The notes: a model not told the origin generated them from the letters alone. Positions 24,401 to 36,800 are shown, counted from the first letter of the stretch. The stretch: DNA of 64,000 bases from Marisa cornuarietis (GCA_004794655.1 SMMW01000001.1:17734501-17798500), one strand, 5' to 3'. A program made the numbers and translations.

Positions 24401-27117
24401 CATTTTGGATATAATTGATAAGAAGTGCTAATGCTGTATGGTTGCTGTGAACAGTGAAGTGCTAATACTGTAGGGTTGTTGTGAACAGTGAAGTGGTTGC
24501 TGCAGAGTGGGCTTGTGCTGTTGCTGCCCCACGGGATGGATGGAGCTGGACCAGAGCACTCATCATGCCGCATTGAGAGATTTCTTCAGGTTGTTAAAAG
24601 CTTATTACCATAACTATGTAATCTTTCTTGTAACATACAAGCTTGGGAATCATTGCATATTGAACATTATTTACAAGATAAACAAAATAAAACAGAATGT
24701 TAAAAAGTACAGTGTGCAATGACACTTGTAAATTGATCAATTATGAGATAAAGCCATTGCTGAGGATCATGCATTTTCAGAATAGATGCCTGTAAATATT
24801 ATGCTTGTATTTTGGCAGGTAAGGTAACATTCATCCCCTAAGCATTTGTTTTGTTGTATGGTATTAAGAGCCTCCACTTATCTTGAGGCCAGCATGTTTG
24901 TGAGGGCAGTGCCCATCTCCTCTCCCTTCTGCTTTACCTCTCCCCATCCTGGCTATGCAGTCGGGTGGCAGGTACCTATTTCTGGTTGGGGTGAGGTTGC
25001 TGTTCCAAAGGGGTATCAAACCAGCCTGCCACTGGGTTAGGATGCCTGTACTCTAACCTCTGGGCTAGCAGCTTTCCCATGTTGGTTGAAGGACTGTGTG
25101 GAAGTTGGCAGTGCAAAGGGTTGTTCAAGGGAACAACAAAATTATGAAAAGACTAGAAAGGGTACTTGATGAGATGAGGCTCACAGACATGTGTGCAAGC
25201 AGAGAGATTGCAGTGATTGTAGATACTTTTATAGATCCTGCTTACTTAAGTCTCTTAAGTTATTTTTAGAAAATACCTTAATCATATATTTTGGAAATTT
25301 ATTTTTGATGACTTGCCCCCCTAGAGTAAGCTACGAAGTTTTAATTGTTATTTTAGATGTGTGACAGCCACGAAGATACCATAGATGGAGACAATGTCAA
25401 CATTCAGATAGTGCATCCCACCACTCCTGCTCAGTATTTTCATCTGCTTCGTCGACAGGTAAGATGTTGGTTGTCAGTAAAGATTTTGACAGACCCAGTA
25501 ACTGCTGGTATTAACCTAATTGGATATAATTTGAACCATTCTTCAATTTCACAGGATGTGAATGTACCATACAGTATTTCTTGAAAATTAAATTTAAATC
25601 TGTTATAGATTAATTGCAATCTGATGCTTTTGGTTCTATGATTTATATTTTTATTCTCATGTAGTTGCTGTTGCTCTGTCATTAGATGGTGCGAAACTTT
25701 CGAAAGCCACTTATAGTTGCATCACCCAAGGTTCTTCTACGGTTGCCTGCAGCAACGTCATCTTTAGCAGACATGCTGGCGGGAACTCACTTTCAGCCTG
25801 TCATTGGAGATAATGCAGTCAACCAGAAAGCTGCGAAAAAATTGATTTTCTGCTCAGGGAAGCATTTCTATACGCTGGACAAAGAGAGACAAGAAAAGGG
25901 CATAAATGACACTGCAATCATCAGGCTGGAGGTAAGCATTTGGAATTGCCCCTTGTTTGACCTTTTCGTTCTTGCTTACATATATATTTGTTCATACATA
26001 TGTTACTGACTTTATTTGGCATTGTTAAGGCTGAACATCTTGCCACTGCTGTTACCTTGAGGCAACTTTGAGCTGTGCACATTTGTAGTGGGGCTGTTGG
26101 TTACAAGTGAATCTCCTGGACTGCCTTACCTCTGCTATGGAGTTAGTGAGCCTGCTAGGCGTTAAACTGCCACCATTACCTGGCAGCTTTGAAGATCTGC
26201 TCCATATTTTGCTATTCTGTAACCTGGAGCAGATGTGAAGTCAGGATCCACAGAGTAAATGAACGGGGTTAACTTTAGAGGGAGGATGTACTCCACAATC
26301 TGTATGGATTGGAAGAGGTTTTACTTACCAGATATATTTAGCAATGGGTTTGCATGTAGGCAGTTTTTATCATTTTTTTTTTTTTTTGGCAGAGTTTGTG
26401 CCCATTTCCTGCGATGGAGATCAAAAAAGAGCTTGACAAACACTCTGAGGCAACAGGTGAGAGAAATGTTTCAAGTGCATGGGTGTTCCCAATTAAAAGG
26501 CACTGAAGCTGCCTTTGTTTTGATGGCACAATAGCACCTTGTTAGCTTATCGCCATCCACCCACCCTTGTCTTCTGCATCATTTCTTTTTGCATAGATTG
26601 TCAAGCTGCCAGCACAGTTTTACTCAAGTACACCTTAAGGTTGTTTGTCAAACTTTGCAGTGTTTATTTGGAGTCAGGAAGAACACCGAAACATGGGAGC
26701 TTGGGGATTTGTGTCACCACGTTTTTCAAACATCCTAGGCAGGCAGGTACAGTGTGTTTATTAACTAATGATGTCAAACTGTCTTCTAGAAAGATAGCAA
26801 ATTTTATGAAAAATGCAGAAAATGTCACAATAGCAGGGATATAAGTATCCTAACATGTAGCTTTAAGTTTTGAGCGTTTCAGTCTTCTGAAAAGTAAAAA
26901 TGGTTCCTTCTCCTTTTCGTCTTAAAAAAAAAAATTTTAGGTTGTAGAAAATGTGTAAAGAGTGAGCTAACCAGTGTATATGTAAAATTGCTTCAAACAT
27001 CACATCTGTGGGCAGCTTCGATATACAGGACGTGAGGTGCTAGGTACGCCAGCAGTAGGCATCGGAGACTTGCACAAATCAGAGATGCAGAAATTACTGG
27101 AAGACACGTTCCGCTGA
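9431..27117 (+). CDS. DHTKD1: 2-oxoadipate dehydrogenase E1 component, complete in 23 exons
   Basis: Exons: 9431-9563, 10359-10479, 11125-11299, 12414-12521, 12863-12974, 13715-13812, 16006-16069, 16295-16368, 16476-16616, 17176-17291, 19501-19576, 20042-20233, 20447-20548, 20872-21006, 21237-21357, 22359-22498, 23561-23717, 24489-24589, 25357-25458, 25686-25931, 26393-26456, 26661-26746, 27016-27117. They sum to 2766 bases, 921 aa (human 919), with all phases consistent. The enzyme is a thiamine-diphosphate E1 of the mitochondrial 2-oxoadipate dehydrogenase complex in lysine and tryptophan catabolism. Exon 1 gives a basic import leader and [12 protein letters not shown]. Visible motifs are [21 protein letters not shown] (226-233), HGDASF (334-339, ThDP/Mg), VNNQ (367-370), [24 protein letters not shown] (596-609), [39 protein letters not shown] and [10 protein letters not shown]. 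It is DHTKD1 rather than OGDH by length and the short N-terminus. ATG 9431 is the first in-frame ATG. Nothing is broken. Confidence 0.96.
9564..10358 (+). other. DHTKD1 intron 1
   Basis: Donor GTGAGT; acceptor after an 18-T run. The acceptor region reads TTTTAG/TTTCAG/ATAG, so two AG choices six bases apart both keep the frame. The intron holds the 30-bp palindrome described separately and nothing else I recognise. Confidence 0.7.
9997..10040. repeat. Perfect 30-bp palindrome flanked by 7-bp direct repeats
   Basis: CACGGACCTTCAT at 10004-10016, a GTAG spacer at 10017-10020, then the exact reverse complement ATGAAGGTCCGTG at 10021-10033. ATAGAAG lies immediately outside on both sides, at 9997-10003 and 10034-10040, like a target-site duplication. 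As RNA it would fold into a 13-bp hairpin with a 4-base loop. Confidence 0.9.
11520..11830 (-). mobile_element. tRNA-derived SINE-like copy (family A)
   Basis: In DHTKD1 intron 3. Read on the minus strand it carries a Pol III A-box-like phrase (TACCATGGTGGTTAGAGTA) and 'GGCATCCAAACC'. The same arrangement, with matching internal phrases, occurs at 24895-25075. The extension from 11710 to 11830, ending in a C-rich run, is less certain. Confidence 0.5.
14035..15533 (+). mobile_element. CR1/L2-like LINE, 5' truncated, in DHTKD1 intron 6
   Basis: The most complete copy of the first LINE family, in sense orientation within the host gene. It starts inside the RT ([16 protein letters not shown]) and continues through [70 protein letters not shown] and WNSLPFHI to [11 protein letters not shown] and a stop at 15243-15245. 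The 3' UTR ends in a TTATTATTATTATT tail near 15533. Frameshifts near 14280, 14560 and 14720 kill it. The catalytic YADD is intact, but the endonuclease and the first RT blocks are absent. Confidence 0.85.
15534..16005 (+). other. 3' part of DHTKD1 intron 6
   Basis: AT-rich sequence after the LINE tail up to the exon 7 acceptor (TTTTACTCCAG). Nothing else recognised. Confidence 0.4.
17370..17530 (+). mobile_element. tRNA-derived SINE (family B)
   Basis: In DHTKD1 intron 10. It begins GGCGGTCTAGTGGTGCAG (A-box-like), then has GGGTTCAGCTTTCG (B-box-like) and CTCGGGCACG, and ends in GTGTAAAACACCAATT followed by a C-rich run. The head recurs at 30845-30924 and 54868-54984 on the minus strand. 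Confidence 0.65.
17531..19500 (+). other. Remainder of DHTKD1 intron 10
   Basis: AT-rich intron with a GAGAGAGAG run near 17660 and a short TA/GA run at 19199-19220. No exon is needed here, because exons 10 and 11 join perfectly (AG + G). Confidence 0.6.
21358..22358 (+). other. DHTKD1 intron 15
   Basis: Donor GTGATG, acceptor TTCTTCCAG. It contains a TA dinucleotide run at about 21788-21806. No repeat family or exon recognised. Confidence 0.6.
22683..22990 (+). mobile_element. SINE/MITE-like repeat with an AAT-repeat head (family C)
   Basis: In DHTKD1 intron 16. It begins with ATAATAATAATAATAAT, then GGCTTGTATAGCGCC and a nearby AGGCGCT, and ends with GTGTTAAACACCAATTTC. The head matches the repeat at 50695-50960 (AAT repeats, AGAGCGCCG, CAGCGCTTT). 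The tail phrase AAACACCAATT is shared with the family B SINE at 17370. Confidence 0.5.
24423..24490 (+). repeat. 34-bp tandem duplication across the exon 18 acceptor
   Basis: Two copies, 24423-24456 and 24457-24490, differ at three positions. Each contains GTGAACAGTG, so the splice acceptor AG is duplicated. The downstream copy (AG at 24487-24488) is the one that keeps the DHTKD1 frame. Use of the upstream one (AG at 24453-24454) would read TG AAG TGC TAA and stop. Confidence 0.85.
24895..25075 (-). mobile_element. tRNA-derived SINE (family A)
   Basis: In DHTKD1 intron 18. On the minus strand it reads GCTGCTAGCCCAGAGGTTAG, then GTACAGGCATCC, and a B-box-like GGTTTGATACC. It shares layout and phrases with the copy at 11520-11710. 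Confidence 0.6.
25932..26392 (+). other. DHTKD1 intron 20
   Basis: Donor GTAAGC, acceptor after a T run at 26373-26387. A 9-bp inverted repeat (ATCTGCTCC, later GGAGCAGAT) lies near 26196-26235. No exon recognised. Confidence 0.5.
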
Positions 27118-27201
27118 TGATCTTCAAGTGTGAAGACGTGAGTAAAAAAGTCCCATCTCACCACGAACAGATTTAACGAAGCACGCCAGCATCATTTCAG
27201 T

Positions 27202-27207
27202 TTTATT
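27202..27207 (-). terminator. Candidate FERMT poly(A) signal
   Basis: TTTATT on the plus strand reads AATAAA on the minus strand. It is the first canonical hexamer I find downstream of the FERMT stop, about 650 bases away. If used, the FERMT transcript overlaps most of the DHTKD1 3' UTR in antisense. Confidence 0.35.
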
Positions 27208-27669
27208 AGGAAGACCGCATATGATGCATGTAACAATATTAGTAGTGTAGAACTTGAAGTACATTGTAAACTGAGCTCTGTGCAAGCAGTAGCAGACGTC
27301 AATGATGTATATGCAAACCCTCCTTTCCAGTCACTGAAGGTAACAGAGCTACAGCAAGAGAAAGATTGAAGTATTATATCACAGATGAGTCTATGAAGGC
27401 AGGATGAAGATCGCTACATTAACTACCAGTAAGGGTGGCACAGCATGATGCAGATCACACTTTGCCTGTATCCATTACCGTGCCACGAATTACTGCCAGC
27501 AAAGGTTGCACAGTCTACTACCGTTAACTATCTGTAAGGACAGAAAGGATATTTGTACAATCAGCACCACAAGAACTGTAGGCCGGAAGTAGCTATCCGG
27601 TCTTGTCATGATTACACAATGCATCATGTAACCTACATTTCACAGCATTAAGCAATGTGTACAACTAGA

Positions 27670-27679
27670 AATAAATAAA
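27670..27679 (+). terminator. DHTKD1 poly(A) signal
   Basis: Two overlapping AATAAA hexamers (27670-27675 and 27674-27679), about 553 bases after the DHTKD1 stop. Confidence 0.55.
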
Positions 27680-27856
27680 TTTCAGCAATACCACCGTCTG
27701 TAAGCACAGTAAGCATTCTGTATTGGTTCAGTTGAGGTGTACATGGTGAGATGCAGTTTTTGGGGAATGTTGGTTAACTCCCTTTGAGATGGCGATGAAA
27801 ATGCATGTAGGACATGTACCTCATATATGCAAGATGCACACAATACTACCGAGTCG

Positions 27857-30800
27857 CTATGAGGCCCAGCCCCCTGTTAACTTGTGGAACAGTTCTTCAT
27901 TGAGAGACTGGTTTTTGTCCTGCGATCTTGTGGACAGGAAAATGTAGCCACCAATGAACTCGTGAACAGTCTTGCATGAACACTCAATAGGTGCAAATGT
28001 GACCTTCTCATCCTCAAAGGCCAAGATGACTGTCTCGTTCTCCCAGTTCACATGCCAGGTCTGAAGGAGATTGTACCTCCAGGTTTTGATGGAGTCCCCA
28101 GTGTTGAGGTCCATGCGGATGACTCTGTTGCTGGCCACGCCCATTAGTTCCTATCAGAAGAAATGCTTAGTGTGCAATAATCAAAATAGAACAATGTTGT
28201 AGCTATCTAACCTTGCCCCACTGGTGATGTTATTTTAAAAGTATGAAACTTTATCATTTATTCCTCATTTGAATGAAATTGCCTAGCATTGTAGAGACTT
28301 GATGCTTGTAGCAGATGAGAAGATCAATATGTGATTGAATTATCTGTTTCAGAATATTCTGACCAACATCTAACAGACTCCCAGTGTTCATCATACCTCT
28401 TTCTTACTATTGGCCATCCGTATGCGGAAGTATGTTATGCCAAACTCTGGCAGTGACTGCCAGGCCTTAATGTAGGCCATTTTGGCTTCAACAAGACCCA
28501 TTTCTTGCACATTGGCATGGGCTTCCATAATTCGTTGAACAATCTGCAATGCCAAGAAAGGCAGGGTAAATCAAGAACTTATCAGAAAAAAAAATTAATT
28601 AATGCACCATAGCTAATGTACACTTGTGGATTGTTCTTATAATAAATGAATATGAAAGTACAAAAACAAACCTGTTTGGACTTGATCTTCTTGAAAAACC
28701 GAGGGGCAATGAAGTCTTCTGGCTGGATGTTGGCTTCTGATGGTGTTATAACTGGGGCACTAGATGGGTGCTGCATGACCAGAAAATTTTGCAAGGCTGT
28801 TACTTCAGATTCATAGGAACTGTCAGCCATTGTTCGTCCCTTAGATGCGAGTCGACAAGCAGCCATCCAGTGACAGTACTGCTGCTCCTGTTGGCAAACA
28901 TCCCACTTTTAGCAAAGACGATGACAGCAAACCTAAAGATAAATTGCTGTTCAAAGTAAGCTATTCAACAATGATGTATTTGATCACTAGCATCATGGCA
29001 TCGGTGGTTAATGTGGCTAACAGTCTCACCGTATCAAAGCGCAGGCAAATCTCACTCATTCCCTCAGAGTCTGGCACAAAGAGTTTGATGGCATATTTCT
29101 TGGTGGCTAGGTTGACATCTGGTTGAGTTTCACATCCTGGACAAAGGAGAGAAGTACAATGCTCAGTTCTGCTCAAACATGCAGTCCAACCACACTCTTA
29201 CGCACAAAATGCTTTATTCTTCATTCCTTGAACTTCTGAAACTACAGTAAAACCTGCCATCTACAAACTCTATGACCCATGGACATCTATATCCCGACAC
29301 TTTTGGTCCGCAGAGACCAGCTTTGACCGAGAGACACTTGCTAGACAGAAATTTAGAGACAAAATGCGTCCCTTCACTTGTCATGAGCAGTTGATTTGCG
29401 ACCATAATTTTCCTCCAAACTGTTTTCAAGCCACATCTTTTTAATTGTAGAGTTTTATTTTTTATAAAGACACATAGATTCATTTTTTATTGGATCTATG
29501 AGGTTGCTTATACATTCTCTCATAACTGTCTTGGAGAGAATGTGCTATCCCTGCTTCAAAAATGCAGAAAGTTCCAGTGAGGGACATCTTTGCTAAATCA
29601 AGGGTGACCCAGATCGTAGGTTTTACTGTAGTTTATGGATTACATATCTGTGATTTAGAGGTCATTTTGTTATTCCTGCCCAACTATGCTTTAAGTTTAA
29701 GCAGCACTAGTATACACAGGTGAACAACTGATTTGTGTTCTGCGTCAAAATCAAAGTTCAAGATAGTGTATTTGATTTCCAGTGGTTTTAAATAGGCAAA
29801 CAGACAGAATGTAAGCAGGGGACTGCTGGTGTAAAGAAAATGCCATCCCTACACTCTTCCTCCATGTCTAACCCTAAAGCAGTTACTTACCACGAACATT
29901 TATTCTCATAATGGGCGGGCCAGAAACCTCTTCTCTGCTGCGATAGAAGGCGATGTGTGTGTCCTTGAAAGTTGTCCAGTATCTCTTGTAACTCTTGAGT
30001 GTCAGTTTCTTAGGCCTGTTGTAAAACACATGAGTCACATTATGTGTGTGCAGTCTGCAGTGACTGCAATTGAAATGTACGATTGAAAACCCACCAACCC
30101 TGACTCAAGATACCAAGTAGCATGCAGTATCTGGTCCTTGTGCAGATGCATGGATTTGTAAAATGTACAGGCACAATGTATCTCCAAAATATCTATGAGA
30201 CAATATTATTATAGCACAGCAAACACCTGAGCCACCAGAGATTCCACAAAGTTACTCACTTGAAAAACCGAATCTCATCTGCAAGCTCTGGTATGTGGGT
30301 GATATCTCCTGGTGTCGATATGGAGGAGCCTTCTAAGGAGCTCTGCAGGTCAGACAAAGCCGCACCGATCTCATCAGCCTCGGACGTGAAGTTCATGCTG
30401 GTAGGTCCACTGCCATCAACTTCAGACTGAGGCAAGCCTGACTGAAGCTGAATCTGAAACTGTAAGACAAGGAAAAAGTAAAATATAGTTAACATGCACT
30501 TTCTGCCCTTATACCTTTTAAAACGTGTCCCTTCATCTCCACTCTGATAATGTGAATGTCACATGCAGCATGCTTCTTACCTGGAGCGCAGCAAACACCA
30601 TCATCTCTTCCTCTGTGCAGTCAATCTCCTCCGAGATCAGTGCCCATTTAGCCTGCTCGTAAATCTGGTTGATCCGAATAGCATCATACTGCAACAGAAA
30701 CATGAACATACATCGGTGACAACCAACCAATTCTGTCAGCATTGCTTTTGTCCATGACAAGCCTAAATGGATTTTGGCAAAAATAATTTCAAACGAAAAA

Positions 30801-33800
30801 TGCAGGACAGTATTTCCCCAAAACTGGTTGATGAGAAAGAACAGTGTGTCCAAGACGAGACCTGAACCCAGCCAATTCTCAGTGTACTAATGACAGGCAC
30901 TAACTGTCGTGCCACTGGACCGCCTTTCAACACACAGGGGTACAAACAGGTGCCTAAACAGTTCAAAAACACTAACATCAGGGATGTACACTGACACCCA
31001 CACTTTGTCAGGGCTAAAACCAATAAAAAATGATATGCATATTGCTGTGCATGCTGTTTGCTTGTATTTCAGAAACGGGGGAGTCATTCACAAGGATACA
31101 AAAGAAAACATCAATTTGTACTAAAAAAAAAAATTCAAGATTGAAAAAAGTGTTTTCATTAGGGGTCTATACAATATATATTACTAACCTGTATTAAAAA
31201 TCCTAAAACTCAAAACTCAACAGATGCTTTAATTTCTTACCACATCCTGAATACAGGTAAGGCTGCAATAATTTCATTTTACAGATACATCCCAAACACT
31301 GCAGTGCAAACCTTTCCCATCACCTTCATCTCAAACAAATAGATGTATAAATATATTTATATCACCGAAAAATGTCTGCTGACACTAAAATTACAAATGG
31401 CCACAAGGTGTCAACAGCCGAAGAACAGGTGCAGGCAACTGACAAGATGTAGACAAATGCTCCTAACATTTGAGACTCTTTTTCTCCAACTCTACCCTTA
31501 CCTCTCTGTCCACCTGGCAAACCACTCCTATTATTTACCCACCTCCTGTACATAGTTGAGTCAACACTAAATACACAGCTCTGATCCACTTTTACCATCC
31601 ACAGCCATGATGACTGTAGCAAATTTTAAAAAAGACAGAATCTAAACATCAGCCCTCTTTATCCATTCATCACTTTGAAACAAACCGTGTGTCAGCATCC
31701 TTTGGAAATTCTTAAGTACCAGATCATTTTCTCCTGAGACTTTAACATCCAGAAGGAAGCCATTGAAGTTGTCTAGGGTGCTTAGGGAAGGGTATGCTGC
31801 CAAGGCTCAGAGCTAAGGGGAGCATAGCCTGTTAAAAATAGAACTATGCCTGCTCAATGTCAGTGGAGCCAGTTGTCCAATGTTGTATGTTATGCAAGCA
31901 CAGTCTGTAACCTGCATCTTTCTCTGAGCTAACCAAACATTTACCTGGACTTGTCATCTAAAACTCTGCCCAAGCATTTTTTCCCCATTCACTTAAAGCT
32001 TTTATTGAGATAACTTGGTGTCTCTTTTCATGAATGACTGTAATGTACAAGGAGTGCGGATTTAACCATTTGGGTACACTACTAATAGGTTTCTTCTGTC
32101 ATCTAAACTATGTAAATAAACTCTATGTGCTCTATTTCTCAAGATTTTATGTTGTAATTTTCGTTCTGTGCTGCCTCAATATCTCGTGGGTGCAAACTGT
32201 ATATGGGATACCAAACTGGAGCTAGAACTCCAAAACTCTATCTGTAGGCTTCTGGTGATGACTCAGCATCACTACTTTACCCTACCCCAGTTCCTGCCTG
32301 CTGCCAACCCCTGCTTCTGTGCTTTTTTTTGCCCCAACCCCCACCACCACTTCAACTCTCTCATACCAAAGCCCAACCTACCCGTGCTGCTCTAGACTGC
32401 TGGCTTCACGATTTATCATTGCACTAAAACTGTTATAGCAGGTATTGGCAAGTGACAGCAAGAAGCTACCAGCTGCTAAACCTTTTATAACACTTAAATA
32501 TTAATATGAAGATTTCAGTAACTAGCAGTTACTAAGCTTTAAAAAAAAAACTTCCAAAAAGCAGATATAAACAGAGCAAAAAGAAATAATGTCTTTCATT
32601 TTACAACTGGAGACTTGATGGTAATTTCCAAGAATTCATGTTTTTCCCAAACCTGAAAAGATTCTACTTACCTTTGGGTTCATATCGTAAAAGTTGAAGT
32701 ACTTGAATTTAAGCATGATAAAGTCATTTTCTAAAACGCCCTGTTCCATCAAAGACCGAGATGAGTCAAGCCATCTGCAACATGATAGAGTCCAAATTTT
32801 AATCTTTGCACACCCAGTGGCAACACTTTAAAGATGTTCCTTCAGACCTTTGTTGCTGATTTTGAAAAGGGAAAGTGCATCCATCTCTTGGTGATTTTGC
32901 ACTGTTCGTTAAATACCCTACAATATCCACCCTTCAAATACTGATCAAAAGTACAGCTCAACATTATAAAGGTAGACATGATAACTTTTTGTAATGCTTT
33001 TAAATCACAGTACATTCTTTTTTCATCTCTTATACTCGTTTGCTTTTGAGAAATCTCAAATCTTCCCAACTCTTAAAAATTGTGCAAAACACAGTACTCA
33101 CGCGCAATTCATGCGTGCTTTTTCAGCAAAGTTCTTGGGTCGGAACAGGTACTGAAAGGCTTCTTTTGAGGGGACAGGGGGACTGTTGGCCAGTGAGGAT
33201 TCCATGGCCCCCTCAAATGACAAGCTGTGCATTGAACCAGGACTGAGTATACCATTAAAGGTGTTGTATGCAGAGATGGACATGGAGGTACCAGGACTAC
33301 GAACCAGAGTGCTCTGTACACACACAGGAACAATTCTTACTTTACAGACATCCTACTCAGTCATTTTCCCCCCTTTCCCCTTCTCCCTCTCTCACAACCC
33401 CACCCGTAGCAATGCTGCTAATTGTCAGTGTATATACCACTTTAACCCCCTTTAACTTGCAAACAATTTTCCCTGCATTACATGCCATTTGAACCACTTT
33501 TTTTTATCAACCTAGCTAAACTTACTGTTGGTGAAGGCCCCAGGGGACTGCGGCTGGGATAAGGGCTCAGCTTGCCATCTATACTGCCAGAGGAGGAATG
33601 CAGCGTTCCGTTGGCACTGAGGGGGCCTGGGGGTGCATCTCCAGCATCTTTCTTTTTCTTCATCTTTGTCACCTCTTTGGCCACCCTCTTCAGATCATCT
33701 CTATCCCACTTTCGCAACAATGAAAGCTCCTCTGGGTGCCTAATACCTAGCAAACAATGAAAATAACTAGTTACAGCTCATGCATCTTTAAACACTGCAA

Positions 33801-36800
33801 AGAATCTTTATATTTCATCAGTTAACGCCCTCATTCAATCATCTACTGCATATATAAATATGCAATTCTGATCTTAGCCTTTTCTTACACAAAACTGCCA
33901 GATGGTATTTCTAATTTTTAACCAAATTTCTAACAATGATGACAAAGATTTTGAACATTAATCATTACCAGCATTACATCTCATTGGTTCTGTCTATATT
34001 CTACATTTACTTATTCTGTATTTTTGTCTTAATATCTTCAATCACTTTATTTATGCCTCCTACAAACATCTTAAATTCATTTTATTAGCAAAAGCCTCTG
34101 AACTAATAATGAAAGTCTACAGCTCATTTTTGTATTGTACTGCTTGTACAATGACAATGGCCAACTTTATTAACCCCAGTGGGTAATTTTACTCGGGAAG
34201 TGTGCTCAAATATAAAAATAAACAGTGCTAAAGAGTATGATACATAATGGCACAATCCCAGGTTTAAAAGGCAGGACTGGCCTCTATTCCTCAAGCAAAA
34301 CCCCCAACTATGCCACTCCACTGTTTTCAGTAGATGGTCAGCCCCATCACGTTTTCTTAAGGAAGTTGCTTACAAGCTCTCCACTACTAGCATGCACACC
34401 AGTTCTCACAAGTAGCTGGCCCACTTCACACTCTGCCCCACCTCATATCTTGCAATATCAATCCCAAGCATTAGTTCTGGCTACTCTTGTTGCACAGCAT
34501 CTGATTCAGTCAAACTCTTTACAGCCCACTACAAACACCAACACAGCAAATAGCTGTAAAGATGATACAGGCACAGAACAGGACTTTATTCACACCCAGT
34601 ATCAGCTAGACCCCTTTCAATACCAGTAAGATGAGTATTTTAGGATACCTGTGGGGCTGCTATTGTGACAGATTTATAATTCCCCTACTTCAAAGGGCAG
34701 TGCCTGCATGACCAGTCAAGAGAAGCACACAAGCCTGTAGACAAGACCACCACCAAGTAAACAGCAAGCCCAGCAACTGTCTCCTGAGACCTAAATATGC
34801 TGTTCTTCTGGTCTTAATCTGATGCTTACGTTGTCAAAAGAAAGTAAAAAAGAAGAAACATGCCAATGTCTGCATCAAAATATGTAGCTACCTTTCCTGC
34901 CCCAAAATATTTTGCTGCCAACGGATTTTATGAATTTTATGCAGTGACGCAACTCATGCAGATATCACCAGATTTTACACATCATCACTTTACAGTGTTC
35001 CCAAGCCTAAAAATGCTAGGGGTTTGCACCCCATCAAGGGAGAAAAAAGCTACTAAGTTTCCTATCAGCCGGCTGCAAAACAATGTACACATTTTAATAT
35101 TCATTTGTTGAGAAATAATGACAAAAATATCAGCTTTATTTCTTACAAAATGTCCTATGTGATGAGATCTCTGGTCAAAACTCTTGCGTTTTCAAAATCC
35201 TTTGCATTTCTAGATCCTCCCTTGCAAATTTTCTTTAAAAAATTAGGATTTCTCTTACGTCTTATGCATAGCTCTACAGGTCTATAAATGGTGCTGCATT
35301 GCACTGTTCCCCCTATGCACTCACACTAGCCCTTACTCCTTTCCCATTCAGTTTTCTAGGCCTGCACCCACTTATATACAAAACCAGAAGCACATATGCA
35401 CTGATTCTTTGGTGCTAGAAATGTAAGCACATCCTTGGCACTATATTTTATTCCATGCTGTACGAATGAACTGATCGTATATCGTCATATAACACCACAA
35501 GTGTTATGCTCAGTTCTTAAAAGGAAACTATGTCAGTCTAAAAGCCTTTTTAAAAAAAAAACAATCGACTGCTTTCATTTCTAAATAAAATCACTGAAGT
35601 TTGCACATGTACACACATACACACATGATACACAACTTACCAAGTTCTTTACACAGCTGGATGACAGCGTTGAAGCATTTAACAGAGAAATCCACACGCA
35701 GATTGTGAACCTGCAGGTCTGGCAGCTGTACTCGAAGGTTTTTGTGCATGGGAGTAAACTGCAGCTTGGCATCAGCTTGTACACCATACTGGTCCAGCGT
35801 TGACCTGGGCCGCAAAAGCCACATGTTGTGCTCTGGCCACCACAACGCATGGTCTGACCAGTCCTGTGCAACATCTACAACAAAGCAAAAAAATCCTTTG
35901 TGACACACACAAAAAATCAATACTTATTCTGACCAAAAATAGTGAACAATGCATTAGGGAATTTTTCCTATGTTCACTAGATGTTCATGACCTGAAAATG
36001 TGAAGATGATAATGAACTAGGCAACATGACTGATTATGCCACTTTCACAGAAGCAATGAACATAACACCAGCTACACTAAAAACCGTTAAAAGCTATCCC
36101 TCCCCGAATTTTTGTTATTGCTTATTCTCTTCCATACTCCCACAGATTCATCTTTCTCTCTTCTCTGAAAATAACAAGTATATCAGTGATTGCCCCATTA
36201 CTGTAAAAATAATGCAAATACAATAACAGATACACAAGGCTGTGCATCTTATCTTTTACCAAATGTATCTTTTGAATTTATCTTTTAACTCCCTTTCTAA
36301 GTCGAGCTGTCAACAAACAGTCATAAAACTTTGCCATACTACTGATTGTGCCTAGTCCTATTCCACAATACACTAAGCTCCCAATGCTGACATGGAAACT
36401 CAGGGACAAACCACCCTCCCCTCACTGAACTTGGCTGATGTTGAGGCCACACATAACATAGTGCCAGGGTTGCTTATTCAGTAAAAACAACATTGCTTCC
36501 ATAGCTGCACCTCTGCTATTCATATCATCTTGAAGCCCCCCCCCAAAACTGGTAGCTAGCCAAAGTAAGCGGCCTCCTTAGCCTGCTAATGTCACAACAT
36601 GCTGTCATACCACTCCTCCACCAACAAACCATCTTTAATGATGTACACAATTAAAAAACTGTTGATATATGAACAGGTACACATTTTCCCCAGTTATTCT
36701 CAATATGTGTATATACCCACCAGCCCCCAACTTTCCCCCGACCTACTGCTAGAACTCAAGGTCACAGCGTGCGTTTTTTTGTTTTTTTTACTTGCGGAAC

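Larger units (their letters stand above)
27118..27856. other. Convergent 3' ends of DHTKD1 and FERMT
   Basis: Only 739 bases separate the DHTKD1 stop (plus) from the FERMT stop (minus). It should be filled by the two 3' UTRs. No other gene is seen. Confidence 0.6.
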
